45,956 nt of DNA. Origin: Synergistaceae bacterium (lineage in GTDB: Bacteria > Synergistota > Synergistia > Synergistales > Synergistaceae). The position numbers and the translations under genes were made by a program. Below, piece by piece: positions 18,369-26,582 of this stretch (positions within the stretch are counted from its first letter, which is position 1; every line of letters begins with the position of its first letter). The notes beneath the pieces are model-generated. The model saw nothing but the letters and a program-made list of their open reading frames with translations. It was not told the origin of the DNA and did no database searches. The stretch covers positions 1-45,956 of the forward strand of contig JAITRO010000242.1 in the NCBI GenBank assembly GCA_031288335.1. The letters run 5' to 3'.

Positions 18369-19400
18369 CTATCTTTGCACCCTGCCCGAAGCGTCTCCGG
18401 CGGCAAGGTTTTTTACGTCTTCCAGCGATATCCTGTTATAATCGCCGTATATCGTGTGTTTCAGAGCAGACGCGGCAGCGGCGAACTCGACAATCTCCTG
18501 CGGGCCGCCGAGATTGCCTAGGCCCCATATCAATCCCGCACCGAACGCGTCGCCTCCGCCTATGCGGTCGACGATGTCGCGTATCTCGTATTTTTTGCTC
18601 GTGTAGAAGCCGTCCTTCGTGGCCATCACGACCGACCAGTTGTTCCAGTCGGCGCTGAGGCTCTCTCTCAAGCTCACGGCGAAATGCGCGACGTTGGGGA
18701 AACGCGCCGTAACGAGCCGGGCCAGCTCACGGTATTTAGACGCGTCGAGCGAACCCTTGGCGACGTCGACGTCAAGTTCTATCCCGAGACACTTCTGGCA
18801 GTCCTCCTCGTTGGCTATCAGCACGTCGACTTGCGACGCCAACTCCGTCATGACTTCTTCGGGCGAACGTCCCCATTTCCACAGTTTTTTTCTGTAGTTG
18901 AGGTCGCACGATATTTTTACCCCGTTCGCGCGGGCAGCTTTCACCGCTTCAAGCGCGGTCTCCGCGGCGCTTCGCGACAGCGCCGGCGTGATGCCGGTCG
19001 TGTGAAACCAGTGAACGCCCTTGAAGATGTTGTCCCATTTGAGTTCGCCGGGCGATATCTCGGATATCGACGAATGTGCGCGGTCGTAGACGACCTTCGA
19101 CTGCCGCATCGACGCGCCCGTTTCCGCGTAGTATATCCCCATGCGCCCGCCCTTTCGCAGTATGTGCGATGTCCCGACGCCGAACGCCCTCAGCTCCCTT
19201 ATGGCGGCGTCGGCGACGGCGTTTTGCGGGAGCGCCGTCACGAATTCCACGCTCTCCCCGTAGTTCGCGAGCGATACCGCCGCATTGGCCTCCGCTCCCC
19301 CGAAAGTGGCCTCCAGCCGCGGCGTCTGAAACAAAATTTCGTGTTCGGGCGGCGATAGACGCAGCATCAGTTCGCCGAACGTAACGTATTTTTTGGACAT
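18369..19400 (-). CDS. 2-keto-3-deoxygluconate kinase (PfkB family)
   Basis: PfkB/ribokinase-family sugar kinase of 343 residues, probably phosphorylating KDG to KDPG for the adjacent aldolase. The N-terminal FGELMLRLSPP is characteristic of KdgK-like enzymes. FGGAEANAAVSLANYG is PfkB signature 1, and DRIGGGDAFGAGLIWG contains the catalytic Asp and anion hole. The track start at 19427 is replaced by the ATG at 19400 with SD GAGGAGAG. Together with the aldolase it forms the lower Entner-Doudoroff-type segment of hexuronate or sugar-acid breakdown. Confidence 0.88.
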   Translation of the reverse strand: MSKKYVTFGELMLRLSPPEHEILFQTPRLEATFGGAEANAAVSLANYGESVEFVTALPQNAVADAAIRELRAFGVGTSHILRKGGRMGIYYAETGASMRQSKVVYDRAHSSISEISPGELKWDNIFKGVHWFHTTGITPALSRSAAETALEAVKAARANGVKISCDLNYRKKLWKWGRSPEEVMTELASQVDVLIANEEDCQKCLGIELDVDVAKGSLDASKYRELARLVTARFPNVAHFAVSLRESLSADWNNWSVVMATKDGFYTSKKYEIRDIVDRIGGGDAFGAGLIWGLGNLGGPQEIVEFAAAASALKHTIYGDYNRISLEDVKNLAAGDASGRVQR

Positions 19401-19552
19401 ATTCTTCTCTCCTCTTTTGCCGCGCAAAAAAATTTTGTATGGAATGCTTCAATGGCCGGCCACATTATTATAATGCGTCAGGACACGTTTGCGGGATAGC
19501 GAGGCGGCGCTGAACCATGACTTTTTTCGAGATCGGAAATAAAAAGCCGCCG

Positions 19553-19573
19553 AAACCTTGATAAATCAAGTTT
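19553..19573. other. Possible hairpin between MFS gene and kdgK
   Basis: AAACCTTGATAAATCAAGTTT is a near-perfect stem with one bulged C in the 190-bp gap. A TATAAT on the minus strand near 19469-19474 suggests a separate promoter for kdgK. Both are weak. Confidence 0.3.
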
Positions 19574-19590
19574 TAACGGTTTTATTATTT

Positions 19591-20763
19591 TTATCTTTTC
19601 AATTTCGCACTGTCTATTTTTTTATATAATATTTCAACCGTTATTATTTTCAAGATCAATATTATTCCAATAAATATCGGGAATAAGTCAAAATTTGTTT
19701 GCGAGGCAATCCGTCCAAATACTGGAGGCATTAAAGTGGTGCCAATATAGGCACTTGCCATTTGTATTCCTATTACGCCCTGTGAGTATTCTTTCCCGAA
19801 ATTTTTTGGCGTTTCATATATAAGACTTGGATATATAGGGGCACAACCCAGGCCTATCATAAAAAATCCAGCTAATAATGTATAATTCCCAAACGGCAAT
19901 ACCAAAACAATAATCCCTCCGGCAATTATTCCCTGTCCCAGGCGGATCATTTGCCTGCTGCTTAATTTCATGGTTATAAATCCTGATACAAAACGTCCTG
20001 ACATTATTCCGGTATAATATAACGCTATCCATTGAGCGGCAATTTCCGGTGATATATTTTTTGCCAGTACCAAATAACTGCTCCCCCATAATCCCGTTAC
20101 CGTTTCAATTGAACAATAACAGAAAAATGCCGTAAGAACCTCTTTAACCCCAGTAATACGCAATAATCGGATAAATTTCACAGATTCATTTTTTATTGCC
20201 GTTTCGTTTTCTTTTTTGTTTCCCCATAAGGGCAGGGAAATAAACAAAAGTACGACGAGACAAATTTGTATTATGCCAATAGTCCTATAACCCAAATTCC
20301 ATGAATTCTTCCGTATCAAAAAGGCCGACATAATAATAGGGCCGATTGAGGCTCCTACACCCCAAAAACAATGAAGCCAGTTCATATGTCTTGCCTTATA
20401 ATGCAACGCCACATAATTGTTTAACGCGGCATCGACAGAACCGGCTCCCAAGCCCAACGGAATTGCGAAAAGGCATAACGCTGTAAAAACGTGGGAGAGA
20501 GAAACTCCGATAAGAGCAACGGCGGTCATTAAAACGCTCACCGCCGTAACGATACCTGTGCCCAAACGTCTTATGATTTTTTCACTGAATACGCTTGAAA
20601 CAACCGTCCCGCCGGCAACAATCATGGAAATAAATCCGGCGTAATGCAAAGGGACATTCAATGAGTTATACATTGAAGGCCATGCGGAACCAAGTAGAGA
20701 ATCCGGTAAACCGAGGCTGATAAATGAAATATAAATAATAATCAAAAGCAATGCCGTGAACAT
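19591..20763 (-). CDS. MFS transporter, fucose-permease-like
   Basis: A 390-residue, roughly 12-helix major facilitator with a cytoplasmic loop near residues 185-200 (NKKENETAIKNES). N-terminal SLGLPDSLLGSAWPSM and later HCFWGVGASIGP resemble the FHS (fucose/sugar proton symporter) branch. Its place between kdgK and a LacI regulator suggests it imports the sugar or sugar acid that the cluster degrades. Codon use is strikingly AT-rich (many ATA, ATT, AAA codons) compared with both neighbours, so this gene was probably acquired separately or replaced an older transporter. Confidence 0.85.
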   Translation of the reverse strand: MFTALLLIIIYISFISLGLPDSLLGSAWPSMYNSLNVPLHYAGFISMIVAGGTVVSSVFSEKIIRRLGTGIVTAVSVLMTAVALIGVSLSHVFTALCLFAIPLGLGAGSVDAALNNYVALHYKARHMNWLHCFWGVGASIGPIIMSAFLIRKNSWNLGYRTIGIIQICLVVLLFISLPLWGNKKENETAIKNESVKFIRLLRITGVKEVLTAFFCYCSIETVTGLWGSSYLVLAKNISPEIAAQWIALYYTGIMSGRFVSGFITMKLSSRQMIRLGQGIIAGGIIVLVLPFGNYTLLAGFFMIGLGCAPIYPSLIYETPKNFGKEYSQGVIGIQMASAYIGTTLMPPVFGRIASQTNFDLFPIFIGIILILKIITVEILYKKIDSAKLKR

Positions 20764-20796
20764 GCAGTTCCTCTCTCACAAGGCCCGTATCGAAAT

Positions 20797-21834
20797 TTAC
20801 AGATAATCACCGAAATTGTTTTTCATTATGACGCCGAGCCTGATCGGTTCGACTTCTATCGGACGTCCCGAGAGATATTGATGCATGGCTATCACCGCAC
20901 GTTCCGCCTGCGACCGCTGATCCTTCCAGATGGACGCGTCGAGCGTTCCGTCGTCGAAAAACGGCTTCATCTCCTCGAAAACGTCGCTCCCCACTATCCT
21001 GACGCGGGCCGACAGGCCAAGTTCCGCGACCGTCCCGCAGGCGTTGTACGTGTCGCGGGCGGTGATGGCGTAAATTCCGGTTATATCGTCCGCGTCCGTG
21101 AGAGCTTTTCGCAGGCTGTCCGTAAATTGATGGGGGATCGTGTGGTAATTGTATATTTCGGTGATTTCGGTGGAAGGATGAACGCTTCGCATGTACGAGG
21201 AAAAACCTCTCCTGTTGGCGGCGAGATTCTCGGCAGGCTTGATACCTCCTGCCAGCAGCGCGCGCCCTGCCGGCATTATATAACCCAACACCTCGGCGGC
21301 GAGCCTGCCGACCCTTTCGTTCGGGGCGCTCACGCAAGCGACGCGCTTGGACGCAGGGGCATCCGAGTTCACTGTCATTACCGGTATGCCCGCCTCGAAG
21401 AGATTGTCTATGGCCTCTTCGAGTTTCGTCTCGTCCCAACAATGGAGAATCACTCCGTCGGCGTCGTCCTTTCGCGCCAACTCGCGGAGTATGGCATCCT
21501 GGCTCTCCCAGTTGTCCTCGCACTCTATCCGTGTTATCCTGACGCGATAATCGCTCAGGTAACGCTCGGCTCTGTCGACGCCCTCCCACATCTTGTGGAA
21601 AAAGAAATTGCGCGGCTCGCATTTTCCGCGAAAGACGGCCGCTATGCGGATCGCCTTGCGTTTGAGCGACGAAGCCGCCATGTTGACCGAATATTCCATA
21701 TCGTCCGCGATGCCGAGGATTTTTTTCCTCGTGTCGTCGCTGACGCCCTCTTTGGAGTAAAGTACCTTGTGGACGGTAACGGCCGAAACCCCGGCGCGTT
21801 TGGCGATATCCTTCAGAGTCGTGCGTTTATCCAT
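20797..21834 (-). CDS. LacI-family transcriptional regulator
   Basis: A 345-residue LacI/GalR-type regulator from the ATG at 21834 (MDKRTTLKDIAKRAGVS...). An N-terminal HTH of about 55 residues is followed by a periplasmic-binding-protein-like effector domain (IRIAAVFRGK...ADGVILHCWD...ANRRGFSSYM). The track's upstream start at 21891 lacks family similarity. The recognition helix reads TVHKVLYSKEGVS, where most relatives have TVSRVLN, so its operator may differ from the LacI norm. It likely controls the MFS-kdgK-eda genes downstream on the same strand in response to a sugar acid. Confidence 0.9.
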   Translation of the reverse strand: MDKRTTLKDIAKRAGVSAVTVHKVLYSKEGVSDDTRKKILGIADDMEYSVNMAASSLKRKAIRIAAVFRGKCEPRNFFFHKMWEGVDRAERYLSDYRVRITRIECEDNWESQDAILRELARKDDADGVILHCWDETKLEEAIDNLFEAGIPVMTVNSDAPASKRVACVSAPNERVGRLAAEVLGYIMPAGRALLAGGIKPAENLAANRRGFSSYMRSVHPSTEITEIYNYHTIPHQFTDSLRKALTDADDITGIYAITARDTYNACGTVAELGLSARVRIVGSDVFEEMKPFFDDGTLDASIWKDQRSQAERAVIAMHQYLSGRPIEVEPIRLGVIMKNNFGDYL

Positions 21835-22226
21835 AGCAGCCCGCTTCCCCAAATATCCGAAATAAACGTTTAAGCGGAAAGATATTATCATCGCGGACGT
21901 TTTCGTGTCAATGAAACGCGAAACGCCGGCGGCGTTTATTTGCGGCTAAAATTCCAGTCTTTACATCCAGGATTGAATAGTTACAATAACATATGGATCA
22001 TTCGCGCGGTGCTTGCACGACGAAGACATTTATAAGCACCGAAATATTGTCGGAAGACCGCTCGGACGCTTAGTAATACGGTAAAATATTCGCACGATAC
22101 GTTAAACTTGATGCGAGGTCTTTGGTGTACATATTTTGGGTTTGACGTTTATTGTATTATATTAATACCAACGCGAACTTGTGGTTTTACGAACGTCATG
22201 GATCGATGGACAGGAGGTTCAATTCA
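21835..22226. other. Intergenic region between LacI regulator and REC-HD-GYP gene
   Basis: A 392-bp divergent gap. It contains an AAACGTTT palindrome (21864-21871) and AAACGCC-GGC-GGCGTTT (21921-21937), both with central CG like LacI-family operators and close to the regulator's start. Nearer the right gene is AT-rich DNA with TTGACG at 22142-22147 and TATATTAAT after it, a possible promoter. No ORF is supported. Confidence 0.45.
21921..21937. promoter_or_regulatory. Candidate LacI-family operator
   Basis: Perfect 7-bp arms AAACGCC/GGCGTTT around GGC, about 90 bp upstream of the LacI-family start. Autoregulation is inferred only from position and symmetry. Confidence 0.4.
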
Positions 22227-23336
22227 ATGGAGCAAGACCGAAAGGTGATAATGATTGTGGACGACAATATCGCCAATCTAAAAATAGCGAAAAACGCCCT
22301 CTCCGAAATTTATGACGTGTTTACGGTTCCATCCGCCGTTAAGATGTTCGATCTGCTCGAACGCAATAAACCTGAACTTATACTTCTCGACATCAACATG
22401 CCGGAGATGAGCGGCTATGAGGCAATCAAAATTCTGAAAAACAACCTCCAGACGCGCGATATCCCCGTTGTCTTCCTCACAGGCAAGAGCGATTCGTACA
22501 GCGAGGTGGAAGGGCTGTCCCTCGGGGCGATCGATTATATATCGAAGCCGTTCATGCCTATGCTGCTTCGCAAGCGAATTGAACTGCACCTTACGCTTGA
22601 AGAGCAAAAGCACGCACTGGAGGCACAGACGCAAAGGCTCGAAGCGCAGCAGACCGAGCTTCAAAACTTCAACGAGAACTTGAAGTCCATGGTTGCGGAA
22701 AAGACCCAAAAAGTGCTGGAGCTGCAAAACGCGATACTGCAAATCGTGGCGGATCTGGTGGAAAGCCGCGACGAGACCACCGGAGGACATATCGAACGCA
22801 CACAGCACGGGCTGAGGGTGCTCCTCGACGGATTACAGGAACTTGGGCTCTATAGGGAACAGGCGCGGGATTGGGACATCGACCTCATGCTGCAGTCCTC
22901 TCAGCTCCACGACGTCGGCAAGATCGCGATAACGGACAGCATCTTGAATAAACCTGGCCGTCTCACGCCCGAAGAGTTCGAGGAGATAAAAAAACATACC
23001 ACCATGGGCGTCAAAATAATCGAGAAGATAGAGGCCAACACGTCCGAAAGCGAATTTTTGAAATACGCGAAGATCTTTGCGGGGACGCATCATGAAAAAT
23101 GGGACGGAAGCGGTTACCCAAACGGGATATCGGGCGAGGATATCCCGTTGCAAGGGCGCGTGATGGCGATTGCCGACGTTTATGACGCGCTGGTCTCTGA
23201 CAGACCGTATAAAAACGCGCTCACACATGAGGAAGCCGTGCGCATAATCATCGAGGGCAGAGGCTCGCATTTCGATCCCGTATTGGTCGACGTATTCGAA
23301 CGGTACGCGGATCGATTCGCCTATGGCGGCGAATGA
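22227..23336 (+). CDS. Response regulator with HD-GYP domain (c-di-GMP phosphodiesterase type)
   Basis: From the ATG at 22227 (AGGAGG about 9 nt upstream), 369 residues. The receiver domain starts IMIVDDN, with phospho-acceptor D55 (LILLDINMPEMSG) and K107 (SKPF). A coiled coil (about 120-170) follows, then an HD-GYP domain with HDVGK (H228, D229), HHEKWDGSGYP (about 288-298) and RVMAIADVYDAL. It should hydrolyse c-di-GMP when phosphorylated. The 25 extra N-terminal residues in the track have no support. It precedes a hybrid kinase by about 100 bp in the same direction, which makes that kinase a plausible partner. Confidence 0.93.
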   Translation: MEQDRKVIMIVDDNIANLKIAKNALSEIYDVFTVPSAVKMFDLLERNKPELILLDINMPEMSGYEAIKILKNNLQTRDIPVVFLTGKSDSYSEVEGLSLGAIDYISKPFMPMLLRKRIELHLTLEEQKHALEAQTQRLEAQQTELQNFNENLKSMVAEKTQKVLELQNAILQIVADLVESRDETTGGHIERTQHGLRVLLDGLQELGLYREQARDWDIDLMLQSSQLHDVGKIAITDSILNKPGRLTPEEFEEIKKHTTMGVKIIEKIEANTSESEFLKYAKIFAGTHHEKWDGSGYPNGISGEDIPLQGRVMAIADVYDALVSDRPYKNALTHEEAVRIIIEGRGSHFDPVLVDVFERYADRFAYGGE

Positions 23337-23437
23337 TTGTCCGGCGTACATGAAAAATTATTTGCGTCCCACCCGGCAATGACACCGCAGCCGCTGATGT
23401 TTTTATTGGGCGAACCCCATGAAGGATGTGAAATTAA

Positions 23438-25948
23438 ATGGCTTTGAGCAAGGAAATAATAACCAGGATAATTTCCAACACGAAAAACGTTCGCCTGATG
23501 TTTATCATCATGTCATTCACAGTGCTGTGTCTGTCCGTATATACCAACGTGGTCTTAAGCCAATATGTGAATTCGGAGGCGCGTAACATAGTGGAGAGAC
23601 TGAAAGCAACCGCCGTGGCCGCGACTTCTCTCGTGAGCGGCGCGGAATTGGATTCGTACCGTGACGCGGAAGATACAAAGCTCCCGAGCTATCAAAAGTT
23701 GAAGAGAAAGCTGCGGGTTTTCGCGAAAAATATGAATGTCACATATGTTTACTATATGCGCATACTTGACGGTAAAATTCAGTATATCATCGACAACGAT
23801 TTCGACGAGAAAACAAGGGTGGGGCTGGACACTTCGCTCGTCGACATCTCCATAGAACACTCCGTCGCGGGCGCGTTTGCGGGACAAATCACCTGTGACG
23901 ATGTCGAAGGGGATTCTGAGGGCTGGGAAGGGATGATATCGGCTTACGCTCCGGTTTACAGCGCGGGCGGCGTAGTCACGTCGGCAGTCGGGATCGATAT
24001 CAATGACGCTCAGATAATTGCCTCCAGCCAAAAAATGATAAATATCGCGGGCCTGCAGGTTTTAGCGATTGGCCTGGTGATCGCTAGCGGCCTCGTCTGT
24101 CTTTGGGGATATCAACTCGCGGCAAATTCGGCTTCCGAGGCAAACAGGAGCAAATCCGACTTTCTGGCCCGCATGAGCCACGAGATACGCACCCCGATGA
24201 ACGCGATAATCGGCATGAGCGAGCTTGCGGTCCGAGAGTACGGAAAACCGGAGGGGCTCGATTTTATCGCCGAAATACGGCAGGCCGGGACAAATCTGCT
24301 TTCCATAATAAACGACATCCTGGATTTTTCCAAAATCGAGGCGGGGAGTTTGCAGATCAGCGAGGCACTCTATAATACGGCTTCCTTGTTGAACGATGTG
24401 ACGGCGATTATCCAGGTGCGCATAAAGGGAAAACCCATCCGGTTCATTTCCGAGATAGACTCGGCTCTGCCGACGGCTTTGGAAGGCGATCAGATCAGGG
24501 TCAGGCAGATATTGCTCAACCTCCTGTCCAACGCCGTTAAATATACCAGGGAGGGGTTTGTAAAGTTCATCGTTTCCGGCGAAAGGACCGGTGACGGCAG
24601 GATAAACCTGACGTTTAAGGTGGCCGACAGCGGGATCGGCATAAAAAATGAGGATATTGCCAAATTGTTCGGGAACTTCGTGCGGGTGGATCAGAAGCGC
24701 AACATGAGCATCGAGGGAAGCGGCCTGGGGCTCATCATCACCCGCAGCCTCTGCAACGCGATGGGCGGGGACATCACGGTCGAGAGCGAGTACGGCAAGG
24801 GATCCGTTTTCAGCGCGACCATCACCCAGCTCATCTCTGACGACCAGCCGCTCGGCGACATCGACAAAAAGCTCGATGTCGCGCCGATGTCCGCGAACGT
24901 CCGTTTCACGACCCCGAACGCCCGAGTGCTCATAATCGACGACATTGCCACGAACCTAATGGTGATAAAGGGACTGCTGGCACCGTATGAGATGAACATA
25001 TCGACATGTCTGGACGCAAGGGAGGCCATCGACCTGATCAAGAAAGAATCGTTCGACATCGTTTTCATGGATCACATGATGCCCGGCATGGATGGAATAG
25101 AAGCGACCCACGCTATCCGCGCGCTGGACGGCAAATATTTTAAAGAAGTCCCGATAATCGCGCTCACTGCCAGCGCGATATCCGGTATGCGCGATATGTT
25201 TCTGCAAAACGGCTTCAGCGATTATCTGGCGAAACCCGTGGAGATACCTAAGCTGAACGGAATAATAGAGCGATGGATCCCTAAGGAAAAAAGGGTGAAG
25301 CGCAAAAACGGCGCTGACACCTCAGGCACGCGCGCCGCCGGCGCTGACGCTTGCGGCGCGGCGTCCGAAATCGGCCTTGATATCGAAGGTCTCGACGTAT
25401 CGCAAGGGATAATCATGACGGGCGGAACCCTCAAAGACTACATCAGCGTGCTCGAACTCTATTGCAGCGATGTCGACAAGCGTCTGGAAGTCTTGCGCGG
25501 GACGCCCGATGAAAATGGGCTCAAGTCCTTCATCACGCAGGTGCACTCGATCAAGAGCGCCTCCGCGAGCATCGGAGCGGCCGCGTTGTCGGAGGCGGCG
25601 GCGCTTTTGGAGGCGGCCGGCGGCAGGAGTGATATCGAATATATTCGCGAAAATCTGGGTTTTTTCTACCAAAACCTTATCGCGACGACCGGACGCATCA
25701 AAGCCGCCCTTTCCGAAAAAAGCGCAAACACGTCCAAGCGGCAAGTTTCGGACCACAGAGAATCCTTGCAATTACTGAAAAACGCGCTGTCCGAGGAGAA
25801 CATAGGCGGCATAGACAAGATATTGGCCGACCTGAACGAGGAAGAACTCGACGCGGCCACAAGAGATTCCCTGTCGAAAATTTCCGATCTGACGCTTGTG
25901 GGAGAGTTCAAAGAAGCATGCGCGATAGCAGAAAAGCTGGTTCAATGA
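23438..25948 (+). CDS. Membrane hybrid histidine kinase (sensor-HisKA-HATPase-REC-HPt)
   Basis: An 836-residue kinase. TM1 about 20-41 and TM2 about 203-224 enclose a PAS/Cache-like periplasmic domain (VTYVYYMRILDGKIQYIIDND...SAVGIDI). HisKA SHEIRTPMN has H248; HATPase has NLLSNAVKYT, DSGIGI and GSGLGLII. The receiver has VLIIDD, FMDHMMPGMDGIE and the conserved K in AKP. An HPt-like domain with QVHSIKSASASIG follows, plus a further helical tail. It closely resembles the kinase at 26583, especially in HisKA, REC and HPt, so the two are paralogues from a duplication. The V4R-like gene starts 28 bp after the stop. Confidence 0.93.
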   Translation: MALSKEIITRIISNTKNVRLMFIIMSFTVLCLSVYTNVVLSQYVNSEARNIVERLKATAVAATSLVSGAELDSYRDAEDTKLPSYQKLKRKLRVFAKNMNVTYVYYMRILDGKIQYIIDNDFDEKTRVGLDTSLVDISIEHSVAGAFAGQITCDDVEGDSEGWEGMISAYAPVYSAGGVVTSAVGIDINDAQIIASSQKMINIAGLQVLAIGLVIASGLVCLWGYQLAANSASEANRSKSDFLARMSHEIRTPMNAIIGMSELAVREYGKPEGLDFIAEIRQAGTNLLSIINDILDFSKIEAGSLQISEALYNTASLLNDVTAIIQVRIKGKPIRFISEIDSALPTALEGDQIRVRQILLNLLSNAVKYTREGFVKFIVSGERTGDGRINLTFKVADSGIGIKNEDIAKLFGNFVRVDQKRNMSIEGSGLGLIITRSLCNAMGGDITVESEYGKGSVFSATITQLISDDQPLGDIDKKLDVAPMSANVRFTTPNARVLIIDDIATNLMVIKGLLAPYEMNISTCLDAREAIDLIKKESFDIVFMDHMMPGMDGIEATHAIRALDGKYFKEVPIIALTASAISGMRDMFLQNGFSDYLAKPVEIPKLNGIIERWIPKEKRVKRKNGADTSGTRAAGADACGAASEIGLDIEGLDVSQGIIMTGGTLKDYISVLELYCSDVDKRLEVLRGTPDENGLKSFITQVHSIKSASASIGAAALSEAAALLEAAGGRSDIEYIRENLGFFYQNLIATTGRIKAALSEKSANTSKRQVSDHRESLQLLKNALSEENIGGIDKILADLNEEELDAATRDSLSKISDLTLVGEFKEACAIAEKLVQ

Positions 25949-25976
25949 TCGTTTCAGCCATAAAAACGAGACGGGG

Positions 25977-26579
25977 ATGAACGCCGTGCAATTCAGAGCT
26001 TTTGAACCGGGCATAGAGGTGAAGGGACAAACGGTGTACTCGATCATCGACGGACTGGGTTACTTTACCAACATATCCAGGCGATATCTGAGTCAGGTGG
26101 GCATTGGGACTGTGAAGGACAAAAAACTTGTGCTGGATAAAGAAGGATGGTATTCGCAGGAGGCGTGGCTCAAGGCGTTTGAAAATATCGCGAGACAGAT
26201 AGGCAGCAGAGTGTTATTCAACATAGGCATGTCTATTCCGCGCAACGCCGAGTTTCCGTCTTTGACGACGGATGTGAAGAGCGCCATATATGCTGTGGAT
26301 GTGGCCTACCATCTCAATCATCGCAAAAACGGCAAACGGATGTTCGACATACAGACCAACGTCATGATGGAAGGCATCGGGCATTACGGATGCGACCCGA
26401 TACCGGGCAAAAACGAAATAATAAGCGTCTGCAACAATCCCTGTCCATGCTCCTTCAACAGGGGAATCCTGACCGCGATGGCGCGGAAGTTCGAACCGTC
26501 AGCCAGGATCGTCCATGACAACTCCAAAGAATGTCTCAAGTATGGGGCTGATTCGTGCACTTTCCATATTTTATGGTGA
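25977..26579 (+). CDS. V4R-like small sensor protein
   Basis: A 200-residue soluble protein. The C-terminal part, with GIGHYGCDP, CNNPCPCSFNRGILTAMARKF and ECLKYGADSCTFHI, resembles the V4R (4-vinyl reductase) sensor-domain pattern ending in C-x-x-x-G-x-x-x-C-x-F. At least six cysteines in the last third could bind metal or a cofactor. I do not recognise a specific orthologous group. Its gene sits between two paralogous kinases and its TGA is 3 bp before the GTG of the second, so it is translationally coupled to a kinase lacking any sensor domain of its own. That suggests it is that kinase's separate input module (inference). Confidence 0.6.
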   Translation: MNAVQFRAFEPGIEVKGQTVYSIIDGLGYFTNISRRYLSQVGIGTVKDKKLVLDKEGWYSQEAWLKAFENIARQIGSRVLFNIGMSIPRNAEFPSLTTDVKSAIYAVDVAYHLNHRKNGKRMFDIQTNVMMEGIGHYGCDPIPGKNEIISVCNNPCPCSFNRGILTAMARKFEPSARIVHDNSKECLKYGADSCTFHILW

Positions 26580-26582
26580 CCT

